DNA of 64,000 bases from Sphingomonas donggukensis (lineage in GTDB: Bacteria; Pseudomonadota; Alphaproteobacteria; Sphingomonadales; Sphingomonadaceae): positions 1,178,001 through 1,242,000 of the forward strand of contig NZ_CP098401.1 of the NCBI RefSeq assembly GCF_023674425.1, read 5' to 3'. The notes below the pieces were generated by a model that was not told the origin of the DNA, made no database searches, and saw only the letters and a program-made list of their open reading frames with translations. Shown here in pieces: positions 18,376 to 28,348 of the stretch. How positions within the stretch are numbered: position 1 is the first letter of the stretch; each line of letters starts with the position of its first letter. Position numbers and translations under genes: made by a program.

Positions 18376-19404
18376 TCACGCCGCTTTCTTCAGATGCCGC
18401 CGGCCTAGCAGCTCGGCGATCTGCACGGCGTTGAGTGCCGCGCCCTTGCGGAGGTTGTCGCTGACGCACCACAGCGCCAGGCCGTTCTCGACGGTTGGGT
18501 CTTCGCGCACGCGGCTGACGTAGGTGGCGTATTCGCCGACGCACTCGATCGGGGTCACGTATCCGCCGTCCTCACGCTTGTCGACGAGCATGATGCCGGG
18601 GGCCTCGCGCAGGATCTTCTGGGCGTCGGCGGCGGAAAGTTCGTTCTCCATTTCGATGGTGATCGCCTCGGAATGGCCGACGAACACGGGCACGCGGACG
18701 CAGGTCGCGACGACCTTGATCTTCGCGCCCATGATCTTCTTGGTCTCGACGACCATCTTCCATTCCTCCTTGGTCGATCCGTCGTCGAGGAAAACGTCGA
18801 TGTGCGGGATGACGTTGAAGGCGATCTGCTTGGTGAACTTGCGGGGCTCGGCGCTGTCGCCGACGAAGATGTTGCGGCTCTGCTCGAACAGCTCGTCCAT
18901 CCCCGCCTTCCCCGCGCCCGAGACCGACTGGTAGGTCGCAACGACGACGCGCGTGATCGTCGCGGCGTCGTGGATGGGTTTGAGCGCCACGACCATCTGT
19001 GCGGTCGAGCAATTGGGGTTGGCGATGATGTTCTTGGCGCGATAGCCGTCGATCGCCTCAGGGTTCACCTCCGGCACGATCAGCGGCACGTCGGGGTCCA
19101 TGCGGTAGAGCGACGAATTGTCGATGACGGTGCAGCCCGCCGCGGCGAAGCGCGGGGCGTGCGCCTTCGTCGCCTCGCTGCCGATCGCGAAGATCGCCAT
19201 GTCCCAGCCGGCAGGATCGAAATGCTCGATGTTCTGGACCTTCAGCTTGCGCCCGGTCTCCCCGTAATCGACTTCCTCGCCCTGGCTGCGCGCCGAGGCC
19301 AGCACCGCGATCTCGTCGGCGGGAAATTCGCGATCGGCGAGGATCGCCAGCACCTCGCGTCCGACATTGCCCGTCGCGCCCGCGACCACCACCCGATACC
19401 CCAT
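18376..19404 (-). CDS. asd: Aspartate-semialdehyde dehydrogenase
   Basis: A 342-residue NADPH enzyme making aspartate semialdehyde for lysine/diaminopimelate, threonine and methionine synthesis. Visible are the N-terminal VVAGATGNVGREV nucleotide motif, NPNCSTAQM with nucleophile Cys132, and the GHSEAITIE segment with the active-site His. The start lies in an ATGATG pair (19407/19404) behind GGAGA; I give 19404, one residue shorter than the alternative. The gene diverges from the M28 peptidase gene across ~110 bp that must hold both promoters. Confidence 0.94.
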   Translation of the reverse strand: MGYRVVVAGATGNVGREVLAILADREFPADEIAVLASARSQGEEVDYGETGRKLKVQNIEHFDPAGWDMAIFAIGSEATKAHAPRFAAAGCTVIDNSSLYRMDPDVPLIVPEVNPEAIDGYRAKNIIANPNCSTAQMVVALKPIHDAATITRVVVATYQSVSGAGKAGMDELFEQSRNIFVGDSAEPRKFTKQIAFNVIPHIDVFLDDGSTKEEWKMVVETKKIMGAKIKVVATCVRVPVFVGHSEAITIEMENELSAADAQKILREAPGIMLVDKREDGGYVTPIECVGEYATYVSRVREDPTVENGLALWCVSDNLRKGAALNAVQIAELLGRRHLKKAA

Positions 19405-19516
19405 CATTCGTCTCCGCAACCCAGGCGCTGCGCTGTAGTACGCCTGCGCGCCGCCACCAACCCTCGACGCCCCAAGAAAAGCTGTTAGCGTTCGCGGTCA
19501 GGGTTTGGGGGATAGG

Positions 19517-21730
19517 ATGGCGCGGGCGACGACGATTATGCTGGCGGCGCTGGCGGCGGTCCTGATCGCGCTGTCGTTCAAGGGCACGCTGCTGACCCCG
19601 CCGCCGGTGCCTGCGCAGACAGCGGCGGGGGCGTTTGACGCGAACCGGGCACAGGCGCGATTGGAGCGGATCATCGGCGACGGCGCGCCGCACCCGGTCG
19701 ACAGTGCAGCCAATGACGGCGTGCGTACGCGCATCCTGGCCGAAATGCGCCGCGAGGGATTGAGCCCGCGCGTGACCGATGCGGTCACCTGTAACGGTCG
19801 CGCCACCAGCCGCGCGGTCAGTTGCGCGCGGGTGCGTAACATCCTCGCCGACATCGGGCCCGCGACCGGCCCGACATTGCTGCTGGTCGCGCATTACGAC
19901 AGCACGCCGGTCGGCCCCGGCGCGTCGGATGACGGCGTCGGCGTCGCGTCCCTGCTGGAGGTCGCGCACCAGCTGCGCGGGACGACGCCGGCGCGCGGCA
20001 TCACTTTGTTGCTGACCGATGGCGAGGAGGCCGGACTGATCGGGGCGCGGGCGTTTCTCGACAACGATCCCACCGCGCGGCGCGTGACGCACCTCGTCAA
20101 CCTGGAGTCGCGCGGCGTGTCCGGACCCGCGTTCATGTTCGAGACGAGCCGTCCGAATGCACAGCCGATCGCCGCCTTCCGCGCCGCCGCCGCGCGACCG
20201 GTGGCCAATTCGCTGAGCACCGATTTCTACCGCCTGATCCCCAATTCGACCGACGTGGCGGTGTTCGAGGGGCAGCCCTGGTCGATCCTGAACTTCGCGA
20301 TCATCGCCAACGAAACCCGCTACCACAGCCCCGGCGACGTGCCCGCCGCGCTCGACCGGCGCAGCCTGAACCACATGGGCACGCAGGTGCTGGCGCTGAC
20401 CCGCGACTGGGCGGCGGGGCGCGACCATGCAGGCGGGGGCACGCGCATCTATGCCGACGTGCTGACGCGCGTGCTGATCGTCCTGCCGCTGGCGGTCGGG
20501 ATCGGCGGGCTCGCGCTGCTGGTCGTTGCGCTGGGCGTGGTCGCGTGGCGGCGCGGGGCGATCGGGCGCGGGCTGACGGTGCCGGCGGCGGCGGTCGCCG
20601 TGGCGCTGGCATTGGGGTGGGTCGGCAACTGGATCGCGGCGGCGGTGCGGACCGGCGAATATTGGCGCGGCTATCCGCACATCACCGCGCTGGCGGTCGA
20701 TGCCGGCGCGGTGATGGCAGCGGTGGTGATGCTGGTTGCGATCGGGCGACGGCTGGAGGCCGGGCAGGCGCGGGTCGGCGCGTGGCTGTTCTTCGTGCTG
20801 CTGGGGGCGGTCGCCTGCTGGTTCGCGCCGGGGGCGGCGATCTATTTCCTGATCGCGCCGGCGATCGTGCTGGCCGGCATGATATTCGGCCCGCGGGTCG
20901 AGCGGGTCGCAGGCGTCGTCGCGGCGCTGTGGCTGTTCGTGACGTTTGCCGAGCTGATCGCGCAGGTCGAGCTGTTGCTGGTAAACGGGCCGGTCTGGGC
21001 GACCGCGGCGGTGACCGTGCTGGCGGTGCTGCCGTTGCTGGTCGAGGCGCGGGCGGCGGGCGGCACGCTGAGTCCGCGCGTCGCGTCCATCGTCGCCGCG
21101 GTGGCACTGGTCGCGGCATGGGGCGTCGTGCTGGTCACCCCCCGCTCCACCCCCTATCGCAAGGCGCGCTTCGTGGTCGAGCACATCGCCGACGCCAACG
21201 CGGGCTCCGCGCGCTGGGGGCTGGCGACCGATGGCGTGCGCCTGCCGGACAGCTTCGACCGGTTCGGCACATGGACCAGCGTCGACGTTCCCTATTCCGG
21301 TCGGCGTCGCTGGGTAGCCCCAGCGCCGATGACGCCCCTGCCCGCGCTCGACGCAGCCGACCGTCAGGTGGCGGCGGAAGGCACGACGCGGCGGATGCGG
21401 TTCCGCTTGCAGAGCGGCGGCGCGGCGAACGTGCTGCTCCAGTTTCCGGCAGACTCGGCGATCGTGGCGATCGGCATGGCCGGGGCGCCGCGACCGATCA
21501 CGGCGACGGACGCGTCCGGGGAATATGCGCTGCGCTGCACCGGTTGCAGTTGTGAGGGCGCAATCGTGGAGTTGGTCCAGCGCGGCAGTCGCCCGCTGGT
21601 TGTGACGATGACCGGGATGTACATGGGCCTGCCCGGCGCTGCGGCACCGTTGCTCGCCGCGCGTCCGGCGAATGCGGCGGCGCAGTACACTCCGGATGCG
21701 CGGTACGTGATCCGGCGGGTGCGGTTGTAG
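19517..21730 (+). CDS. M28-family zinc metallopeptidase with C-terminal membrane domain
   Basis: A 737-residue protein with an N-terminal anchor (hydrophobic about residues 5-22), an M28 peptidase domain (about 35-300) and roughly eight membrane helices followed by a soluble C-terminal beta domain. Zinc-site motifs are LLLVAHYDSTPVGPGASDDG (His, Asp), TDGEEAGLIGA (catalytic Glu), LESRG, and NETRYHSPGD (final His). The architecture resembles the eukaryotic ERMP1/Fxna type and many bacterial M28-plus-membrane proteins. Start is the ATG at 19517 behind a G-rich stretch; a TTG at 19505 is an alternative. Substrate unknown; aminopeptidase activity is the family expectation. Confidence 0.86.
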   Translation: MARATTIMLAALAAVLIALSFKGTLLTPPPVPAQTAAGAFDANRAQARLERIIGDGAPHPVDSAANDGVRTRILAEMRREGLSPRVTDAVTCNGRATSRAVSCARVRNILADIGPATGPTLLLVAHYDSTPVGPGASDDGVGVASLLEVAHQLRGTTPARGITLLLTDGEEAGLIGARAFLDNDPTARRVTHLVNLESRGVSGPAFMFETSRPNAQPIAAFRAAAARPVANSLSTDFYRLIPNSTDVAVFEGQPWSILNFAIIANETRYHSPGDVPAALDRRSLNHMGTQVLALTRDWAAGRDHAGGGTRIYADVLTRVLIVLPLAVGIGGLALLVVALGVVAWRRGAIGRGLTVPAAAVAVALALGWVGNWIAAAVRTGEYWRGYPHITALAVDAGAVMAAVVMLVAIGRRLEAGQARVGAWLFFVLLGAVACWFAPGAAIYFLIAPAIVLAGMIFGPRVERVAGVVAALWLFVTFAELIAQVELLLVNGPVWATAAVTVLAVLPLLVEARAAGGTLSPRVASIVAAVALVAAWGVVLVTPRSTPYRKARFVVEHIADANAGSARWGLATDGVRLPDSFDRFGTWTSVDVPYSGRRRWVAPAPMTPLPALDAADRQVAAEGTTRRMRFRLQSGGAANVLLQFPADSAIVAIGMAGAPRPITATDASGEYALRCTGCSCEGAIVELVQRGSRPLVVTMTGMYMGLPGAAAPLLAARPANAAAQYTPDARYVIRRVRL

Positions 21731-21738
21731 AGAAGGCC

Positions 21739-21816
21739 GTGCTCCCGCGCGGGCGGGAGCACAGAGCCACGATCGATGCCGCTTGCAACCCTGGGCTCCC
21801 GCCTGCGCGGGAGCAC
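21739..21816. repeat. Palindromic intergenic element, family A, copy 2
   Basis: Arms 21739-21766 and 21791-21816 form an inverted repeat beginning GTGCTCCCGCGC and ending GCGCGGGAGCAC, around a centre with AGAGCCACG and TTGCAACCCTGG. It matches copy 1 (6410-6487) in both arms and core but has diverged in the central bases. Here it lies between convergent peptidase genes, where its hairpin could serve both as a terminator. Confidence 0.85.
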
Positions 21817-21825
21817 GAGGTCTCG

Positions 21826-24075
21826 TTACTTCTTCTCGCCTACCGTGCGGTCGAGGAAGTTCAGGATCGTCGTCCAGACGTGGATGTCGCGGCCCGCCGA
21901 ATGGGTCTTGCCGGGGTACAGCATCATCTCGAACGGGGTGTTCGTCGCCTGCATCTTCGCGGCGAACGCGGTCGAGTTGTCGAGGACGACGTTGTCGTCG
22001 GCCATGCCGTGGATCAGCAGCAGCGGGTCGGCGATCTTCGCGGCGTCGTCGATCGCGTTCGACGCGGCATAGGCCTTGGCATCCTTGCCCTTCGGATCGG
22101 CGCCCATGTAGCGTTCGGTATAGTGGGTGTCGTACATCTCCCACTTGGTCACCGGCGCGCCCGAGATGCCCGCCGCATAGACGCCGGGGTTCGCCTCCAG
22201 CATCTTCAGCGTCATGTAGCCGCCGTACGACCAGCCGTAAGTCGCGATCCGCTTGGGATCGACGAAATCCAATGACTTCAGATAATTCGCGCCGGCGAGC
22301 TGGTCCTTGACCTCGATGCTGCCCATCGCGTGCCAGATCGCATCCTCATAGGCCTTGCCGCGATTGGCGGAGCCGCGGTTGTCGATCTGGAAGACGATAT
22401 AGCCCTTGTCGACCAGATACTGGTGCAGCGGGCTGCCCCAGTTGCGGCTGACGGTCTGGCTGTGCGGCCCGCCGTAATGTTCGAAGAATACCGGGTATTT
22501 CTTGCCGGGCACAAGCGCCGGGGTCAGCATTTCCCAATAGAGCGTCGCGCCGTCCGCGGTCTTCAACTCGCCGAAGCGGGTCTGCGCGTGGCTGGCGAGA
22601 TAGGGGTAATAGGGGTGGCCGGGGGCGATCCGGTTCTCGTTGATCCACGCGATGCGCTGGCCGGTGTTGTCGGCCAGATAAACCTGGGTCGGCTGGTCGG
22701 GGCTGGAGCGCGAGACGATGAAGCGGCTGGCGGTCTTGTCGGCGGACGCATTGTTCCACCAGCCGGCCTGCGTCAGGCGGGTCAGCGGATAGCCCTTCGC
22801 CTTCAGGTCGAGCGCGTAGATGTGACGCTCGAGCACGCCGTCCTTGTTGCCATTGAGGTAGAGCTTGCCCGCGGCCTCGTCGATGCCGTTGATCCCGGCG
22901 ACGTCCCACGCGCCCTTCGTCAGCTGCGTCCACTTGCCGCGCGCGAAGCGATAGAGGTGGCCGTGGCCGTCACGTTCGGACCACCAGACGATGCTGCCGT
23001 CCTTCATCGGCGCGAACACGCTGGACAGGTTCACCCAGCTCTTCGGGCCCGATTTCTCGGTGAAGAGGATCGTCGAGCGGCCGGTCATGGGATCGACCTT
23101 CAGCACGTCGAGGCGGGTCTGATCCCGATTCTGCCGCTGGACGTACAGCGCGCTGCCGTCCGGCGCCCATTTGACGCGGGCGAGGTAGATGTCGCGGTCG
23201 CTGCCGAGGTCGACCTTCACCGACCCGGTGCCGTCGGGACGCATGACGTACAGGTCGACCAGCACATTGGGGGTGCCGGCGGCGGGATAGCGTTGTTCGA
23301 AGACCTTGGTCTCGTTGGCGCCGATCGCGGCGCGGACGACGGTGCCGACCGGCGCCTCGTCGAACCGCTCGACCGCGACATGGCGCTCGTCGGGCGACCA
23401 CCAGTACCCGGTCGAGCGATCCATTTCCTCCTGCGCGACGAATTCGGCCTCGCCCCAATGGACCGTCCCGGCGCCGTCGGTCGTCACCTTGCGCTCGGTA
23501 CCGGTCGCGAGATCCATCGTCATCAGGTTCTGGTCGCGCACGAAGCTCAGATAGCCGCCGTTCGGGCTGATCGCTGGGTTCAGCTCGCCGCCGGGCGTAT
23601 TGGTCAGCCGCCGGGTCTTGCCGTCGAGGGTGGCGAGGTACAGGTCGCCGTCCAGCGGTACGAGGATCGCCTTGCCATCGGGCGTCCAGTCATAGGCAAC
23701 GATGCCGCGCTGGCCGCCGATGCGGGCGCGTTCGCGCTGCATCTTCTCGGCCTCCGACAATTCGGCGCCGGTGCCGACCTTCTTGCTGTCGACCAGCATC
23801 CGCCATGCGCCGGTCGTCGTGTCCATCGCCCACAGGTCGTAGCGGTCGCGCTCGTCGGCGCGCGGGCGCAGCGAGGTGATGAGCGTGCCGTCGGGCGACA
23901 GGCGCAGGCCGCGCGGCTGCTCGCCGGCCAGGTCGGGGCTGGCGAAGATGCGCTGGAGCGTCAGGTCCTGGGCCTGTGCCGGGGCCGGGCTCTGGGCCTG
24001 CGCATGGGCGACGGGGGGTGCTGTCATGGCGATAGCGGCGACGGCGGCGGATGCCGCGAGCAGGGTGCGAAGCAT
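21826..24075 (-). CDS. Dipeptidyl peptidase IV-like serine peptidase (S9 family)
   Basis: A 749-residue secreted peptidase. It has a signal peptide (Ala-rich, cleavage about residue 25), an N-terminal beta-propeller, and a C-terminal alpha/beta-hydrolase domain. The nucleophile is Ser616 in GWSYGGY, with Asp in HGMADDNV and His in GKTHSAG. The propeller carries EAEFVAQEEMDR, which fits the Glu-Glu motif that binds the substrate N-terminus in DPP-IV, so removal of N-terminal dipeptides is expected. Role in peptide scavenging is inferred. It converges on the M28 peptidase gene with a palindromic repeat between. Confidence 0.92.
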   Translation of the reverse strand: MLRTLLAASAAVAAIAMTAPPVAHAQAQSPAPAQAQDLTLQRIFASPDLAGEQPRGLRLSPDGTLITSLRPRADERDRYDLWAMDTTTGAWRMLVDSKKVGTGAELSEAEKMQRERARIGGQRGIVAYDWTPDGKAILVPLDGDLYLATLDGKTRRLTNTPGGELNPAISPNGGYLSFVRDQNLMTMDLATGTERKVTTDGAGTVHWGEAEFVAQEEMDRSTGYWWSPDERHVAVERFDEAPVGTVVRAAIGANETKVFEQRYPAAGTPNVLVDLYVMRPDGTGSVKVDLGSDRDIYLARVKWAPDGSALYVQRQNRDQTRLDVLKVDPMTGRSTILFTEKSGPKSWVNLSSVFAPMKDGSIVWWSERDGHGHLYRFARGKWTQLTKGAWDVAGINGIDEAAGKLYLNGNKDGVLERHIYALDLKAKGYPLTRLTQAGWWNNASADKTASRFIVSRSSPDQPTQVYLADNTGQRIAWINENRIAPGHPYYPYLASHAQTRFGELKTADGATLYWEMLTPALVPGKKYPVFFEHYGGPHSQTVSRNWGSPLHQYLVDKGYIVFQIDNRGSANRGKAYEDAIWHAMGSIEVKDQLAGANYLKSLDFVDPKRIATYGWSYGGYMTLKMLEANPGVYAAGISGAPVTKWEMYDTHYTERYMGADPKGKDAKAYAASNAIDDAAKIADPLLLIHGMADDNVVLDNSTAFAAKMQATNTPFEMMLYPGKTHSAGRDIHVWTTILNFLDRTVGEKK

Positions 24076-24115
24076 GGGGGCAGGGTCTAACGCGCCCCCC
24101 GCCCCACGCCAAGCC

Positions 24116-25486
24116 TCATGCCGTGACCGGCACGCCCCCGCCTGCGGACGACCCGCGGCCCTTGCGGAACGGCAGCGCGCGGCCGGCGATGATCGAGCGC
24201 CACGCCCATTCGACCGGCGCGATCCGGTAGCGGTCGACGTACCAGTTGGCCGCGATCAGCAGCGCGATGTTGACCGCCGCCGCAGTCAGCATCAGCGCCA
24301 TCCACCCCTGCGTCCCGTACAGCCCCAGCGCGAATGGCGGGTAGAGGATCCAGAGGCAGATCATCGTTTGGGCGATGTAGATCGTCAGCGCGGTGCGGCC
24401 CGCCGCCTCGAACGGCTTCAGCAGCTTCGCACCGGTGACAGTCGCGAGCAGGACATAGACCAGCCCGACATGCCCCAGGGTCGTGGCCACGCGGGCAACT
24501 TCGTGCAGCGACCACATGATGTTGGGCGCGTCATCGAACCGCATCGTCTGGAACGCGCCGATCGCGCGGCTGCCGAGGCCGAAGGCGTAGGCGATGAGCG
24601 TCATGCGGACGTAGAATGCGCGCGAGCGCGCACCCTGAATGATGCCCCATTTGTAGAGCGCGGCGCCGATCAACATCGTCGTCGCCGCCTCCAGCACGAA
24701 GGCGATCTCGAGACCTTGTTTCTCGAGGTGGAGGAAGAAGTCCCAGGCCGAGCGCGCCCAGCTGTCAAAGGTGCCGGTCGCGGCACTGCGTGCCCGGTCC
24801 TCCGCCGGGATGCGCGCGGCATCCTTCGCCTGCGCTTCCTCACGCTTGGCGCGGGCGTCGAGGCCGGTCTTGAGCGTTTTGGCGTCCTCCGCCGAGAGCT
24901 TCACCCCGGACTTCTGCGCCGCCTCCAGCCGGGAGACCTCTGCGCGTTTTCCGGGCACCGTCAGATATCCGTAAGCGCCGCCACCCAATTGCAGCACCGC
25001 CAGGCTCAGGCCGATGCCAAGCAGCCATTTCGGCCCCAGGCGGCGGAACCACACCGCGACCAGCGCGGCCAGGCCATATGTGTGGAGGATATCGCCGGGC
25101 CACAGCAGGATGAAGACGTGGGCCAGCCCGAACACGAACAGCACGATGTTGCGCCAGTAATAACTACGCAGCACCGCCCATTTGCTCGACGCGGCCTGCG
25201 CCGCGCGGTCGGTCAGGATCACCATGCCGACGCCGAAAAGCATTTCGAGCAGGCAGCGCGCGGTGCCATCGGCGAAGACCTCGCGCAGCCACCACGCGAC
25301 CTGATCCGCCTGCGACCAACCCATGTGGCGGATATCCTGCGCCCAGAACGCCCAGATCGACCCGCCCATGTCGTTGATGTTCATGAACAGGATGCCAAGG
25401 ATCGCGAGGCCCCGCAGAATGTCGAGCCCGGCGACGCGCGGCGCGCCGTCCGGTTCTGTGGCGGTCGTCATCACGGTGTCGGTCAT
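24116..25486 (-). CDS. DUF418 (YeiB-like) multi-pass membrane protein
   Basis: A 456-residue membrane protein. The opening RVAGLDILRGLAILGILFMNI is the signature start of DUF418/YeiB proteins, and the C-terminal part (GRTALTIYIAQTMICLWILY) is the DUF418 domain. About ten membrane helices are interrupted by a charged, Ala/Lys/Glu-rich cytoplasmic or periplasmic segment (about residues 180-235) that is unusual in length. The ATG follows GGAGG. The function of the family is not established; acyltransferase-3-like membrane topology is the nearest relative. Confidence 0.86.
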   Translation of the reverse strand: MTDTVMTTATEPDGAPRVAGLDILRGLAILGILFMNINDMGGSIWAFWAQDIRHMGWSQADQVAWWLREVFADGTARCLLEMLFGVGMVILTDRAAQAASSKWAVLRSYYWRNIVLFVFGLAHVFILLWPGDILHTYGLAALVAVWFRRLGPKWLLGIGLSLAVLQLGGGAYGYLTVPGKRAEVSRLEAAQKSGVKLSAEDAKTLKTGLDARAKREEAQAKDAARIPAEDRARSAATGTFDSWARSAWDFFLHLEKQGLEIAFVLEAATTMLIGAALYKWGIIQGARSRAFYVRMTLIAYAFGLGSRAIGAFQTMRFDDAPNIMWSLHEVARVATTLGHVGLVYVLLATVTGAKLLKPFEAAGRTALTIYIAQTMICLWILYPPFALGLYGTQGWMALMLTAAAVNIALLIAANWYVDRYRIAPVEWAWRSIIAGRALPFRKGRGSSAGGGVPVTA

Positions 25487-25550
25487 GGCAGTATCCTCCC
25501 CCCGGAGTGTTTCATTCCGCTAACACACATCCGAACGGACCCGCAACGAA

Positions 25551-25584
25551 AAACGGCCGCTCCCGCACGCGGGAACGGCCGTTT
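25551..25584 (-). terminator. Intrinsic terminator of the trmD-rplS operon
   Basis: Two 16-bp arms (25551-25566 and 25569-25584; AAACGGCCG outer ends) pair with one mismatch. On the minus strand the stem is followed by TTCGTTG after a T-rich arm end, giving a short U tract. It lies 38 nt past the rplS stop. On the plus strand no T run follows, so it acts mainly on the minus strand. Confidence 0.8.
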
Positions 25585-25622
25585 CGAAAAAAGCTGCCGG
25601 TGACCGGCCGCCTGCGCGGCGA

Positions 25623-26018
25623 TTACTCGGCGGCGGCGACGGTGCCCTTGGCCGGACGCGGATCGCGGCGCTCGGCGATACGTGCCGACTTGCCGGTGCG
25701 ACCACGCAGGTAATAAAGCTTCGCGCGACGCACGACGCCGCGGCGGACGACTTCGATCGAGTCGATGTTGGGCGAATACAGAGGGAAGACGCGCTCGACG
25801 CCCTCGCCGAAGCTGATCTTGCGCACGGTGAAGTTGCTGCCCATGCCCTTGTTCGAGCGCGCGATGCACACGCCCTCGTAGTTCTGGACGCGGGTGCGCT
25901 CGCCCTCGACCACGCGCACGCCGACGCGCAGCGTGTCACCGGGGCGGAATTCCGGCACCTTCTTCGATTCCAGGAACTTGGCGACCTGCTCGGCTTCGAG
26001 CGTCTGGATGATGTTCAC
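25623..26018 (-). CDS. rplS: 50S ribosomal protein L19
   Basis: A 131-residue ribosomal protein at the 30S-50S interface. Family blocks are [49 protein letters not shown] and [17 protein letters not shown]. The start is a GTG at 26018 ([11 protein letters not shown]) that overlaps the trmD stop as GTGA, with AGAGGA about 10 nt upstream; the frame stays open upstream but that part is not L19. The C-terminus has a short extra Pro/Lys/Ala tail. It ends the operon before a strong terminator. Confidence 0.96.
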   Translation of the reverse strand: MNIIQTLEAEQVAKFLESKKVPEFRPGDTLRVGVRVVEGERTRVQNYEGVCIARSNKGMGSNFTVRKISFGEGVERVFPLYSPNIDSIEVVRRGVVRRAKLYYLRGRTGKSARIAERRDPRPAKGTVAAAE

Positions 26019-26752
26019 TTCGTTTCGTCCTCTGACGTGTGCCGCGCGCCAGAGGGAGGCTTGACCCGAGCGCCGGCATGGCGCTCCCAAAGGTCCGGCC
26101 TCCGTAGCCGTGTATCGGTTTCGGCCTGTGACTTGCGCCACGCCGCCACCTTCGCATGATCCCCCGATCGCAGCACTTGCGGGATCGTGCGGCCCTCCCA
26201 CTCGACAGGTCGGGTGTAATGCGGATATTCGAGAAGGCCGCTTTCGAAGCTCTCGTCGTCACCGCTGGACGGCGCGCCCATTACGCCGGGAAGCAGCCGA
26301 ATGCAAGCATCGAGCAGGACGAGCGCCCCCATCTCCCCGCCCGACAGGATATAGTCGCCGATCGACACCGGCTCGACCGCACGGGCATCGAAGATGCGTT
26401 CGTCGAACCCCTCGAACCGTCCGCACAGGATGGCGACGCCCGGACCGGCAGCGATCTCTCGCACGCGGGCCTGGGTCAGGGGGCGCCCGCGCGGGCTCAT
26501 CGCGAGCACCGGCACGCCCCCACCGACGCTGTCGATCGCCGCGGCGAGGATGTCGGGCCGCAGCACCATCCCCGCCCCGCCGCCTGCCGGCGTACCGTCG
26601 ACGGTGCGATGCCGGTCGATGGCGAAGTCGCGGATCTGGGTGACGCTCAGCGACCACCGCCCCTCCGTGAGCGCGCGGCCCGCTAGCGACACGCCGAGTG
26701 GCCCCGGAAACATCTCCGGATAGAGGGTCAGGACGGTGGCGGCGAAGGTCAT
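26015..26752 (-). CDS. trmD: tRNA (guanine-37-N1)-methyltransferase
   Basis: A 245-residue SPOUT methyltransferase that makes m1G37 and prevents frameshifting. Visible are [20 protein letters not shown], the knot motif [11 protein letters not shown], and [10 protein letters not shown] followed by LLPGVMG. Its start overlaps the stop of the upstream serine hydrolase gene by 1 nt (TGATG), so its translation is tied to that gene rather than to rimM as in the usual rpsP-rimM-trmD-rplS order. Confidence 0.96.
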   Translation of the reverse strand: MTFAATVLTLYPEMFPGPLGVSLAGRALTEGRWSLSVTQIRDFAIDRHRTVDGTPAGGGAGMVLRPDILAAAIDSVGGGVPVLAMSPRGRPLTQARVREIAAGPGVAILCGRFEGFDERIFDARAVEPVSIGDYILSGGEMGALVLLDACIRLLPGVMGAPSSGDDESFESGLLEYPHYTRPVEWEGRTIPQVLRSGDHAKVAAWRKSQAETDTRLRRPDLWERHAGARVKPPSGARHTSEDETK

Positions 26753-28257
26753 CAGCGCGGCACCGCCACGAACCGCAGTTCCTGGATGGAGGGCACGGGC
26801 GTCGGCGCCAGCAGGATGCTGCCCGCCAGGTCACCCTTGTCGCAGCGCCAGCGGAAGCGACCCGCCATCGCGGTTACCGGTTCGATCGGCGTGTCGGTAG
26901 CGCACGCGCCGACCTGTCCGTGCAACCGCGCCAGCTCCGCCCGCCAGTTCGCCGCGGAGCGATCCATCAGCATGTTCATCGCCATTCGGTCGCGCGCGGC
27001 GAGGATGTCGCCCGCCTGCCATACATCGCGCGCCGCCGCGTAACCGGTCGTCATGCCCGGCGTCAGCGCGACCGGGCGCCGCGTGGCGAGACCGGCGTCC
27101 TTCATCAGCCTGGCGACCTTGTACGCGGGCGGCACCGGCGCGCCGTAGGTGCGACTGGAGAAGGCGAACACGCCGACGCCCGCCTCCGGCATCAAGATCA
27201 CGACCGATCCGTAGCCGGGGTAGCCGCCGGTGTGGGTGACGTAGGACAGGTCGCAATCCTGGATGACGCGCCAGCCCATCGCATAGGCCGTCGCCTGCTT
27301 GCACACGCCCTCCCCCAGCCCGGCGCGGCGATCGGCGAGTTCGGCGAAGTTCGATCCCTGGACGATCTCACGCACCGTCGATCGCTTGAGCGGCCCACGC
27401 TCGGCGCCGTCGCGTGCCGGCCAGGCCGACAGCAGCCACGCGACGTATTTGGCATAGTCGCTGGCGGTCGTCTCGACCCCGCCCATCGCACCGAATGCGC
27501 CGTCCTTCATGTCGGGTTCGCGCAGGTACGCGCCGTTCTCCCAGCGATAACCGATCGCGCGGCTGCCGGGGGGCGATGCGAGCACGTCGTAGCCGGTGCT
27601 CGTCATGCCGAGCGGCGTCAGGATGCGCTCGGTGATGTAGCGCTGGTACGGCTTGCCCGACACATTCGAGATGATGCGCCCGAGCGTGGCGTAGCCGAAG
27701 TTGGAATACTCCATCGCCGATTGCTGTGGGCGGCTGAACGGAACGCCGGCCTTCAGCATTGCGGTGAACTCGGCCTCGGTCAGCACCTGCTGCCGGTCGC
27801 CCCAAGGGTTGTCGTCGACGAAGCCGGCAGTGTGGGTCAGCAGGTCGCGGATGCGGATGCGGGGGGCATCGCTGGTGGCATATTTCCAGCCGCGCATCTC
27901 GGGCACGTAGGTTTCCGCCAAGTCGTCGAGGCGCAGCTTGCCCTGGTCGCGCAGGTCGAGGATCGCGAGCGCGGTGAACGCCTTGGACATCGACGCGATG
28001 CGGAAGCGAGTGTCCGCGGTGACCGGACGTTTCGCCTGCTGGTCCTGCGTGCCGAGCCCGCGCACCGCGACCAGCCGACCGTCCCTGACGATGCCGTACA
28101 CCAGCCCCGGCGCGTGCTGCTCGCGCAGCCACGTTTCGAAGAACTGGCCGATCTGCGGTTCGAGCGCCTGTACGGACGCCGATGTTTCCACAGGTGTCGA
28201 CTGCGCAACTGCCGGCCCGCCCATCACCAGCGCCACTGCCAGAGCCATCGCCTTCAT
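26752..28257 (-). CDS. Serine hydrolase of the beta-lactamase/penicillin-binding (class C-like) family
   Basis: A 501-residue secreted protein: signal peptide ([19 protein letters not shown]), then a beta-lactamase/esterase fold. Catalytic motifs are SMSK (Ser89-Lys92), YSN in [13 protein letters not shown], and HTGGYPG in place of KTG, which fits class C-like esterases and D-aminopeptidases better than true beta-lactamases. A C-terminal extra domain of ~120 residues follows. The ATG at 28257 has GGGAGGG upstream. It directly precedes and overlaps trmD, an unexpected neighbour. Substrate (ester, D-amino acid peptide or muropeptide) is unknown. Confidence 0.88.
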   Translation of the reverse strand: MKAMALAVALVMGGPAVAQSTPVETSASVQALEPQIGQFFETWLREQHAPGLVYGIVRDGRLVAVRGLGTQDQQAKRPVTADTRFRIASMSKAFTALAILDLRDQGKLRLDDLAETYVPEMRGWKYATSDAPRIRIRDLLTHTAGFVDDNPWGDRQQVLTEAEFTAMLKAGVPFSRPQQSAMEYSNFGYATLGRIISNVSGKPYQRYITERILTPLGMTSTGYDVLASPPGSRAIGYRWENGAYLREPDMKDGAFGAMGGVETTASDYAKYVAWLLSAWPARDGAERGPLKRSTVREIVQGSNFAELADRRAGLGEGVCKQATAYAMGWRVIQDCDLSYVTHTGGYPGYGSVVILMPEAGVGVFAFSSRTYGAPVPPAYKVARLMKDAGLATRRPVALTPGMTTGYAAARDVWQAGDILAARDRMAMNMLMDRSAANWRAELARLHGQVGACATDTPIEPVTAMAGRFRWRCDKGDLAGSILLAPTPVPSIQELRFVAVPR

Positions 28258-28348
28258 CGCACCCTCCCCGTCGTTCGACCGGTCGATACCGGCGCGTGCC
28301 CGTGCCGCCAAGCGGAACGAATGCGGTGTTCGTTACTTCAGCGTCACA

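Noticed and set aside
22330..24090. Long plus-strand open frame opposite the DPP-IV-like peptidase
   Set aside because: Antisense shadow of a gene with full catalytic motifs; translation is low-complexity without family features.
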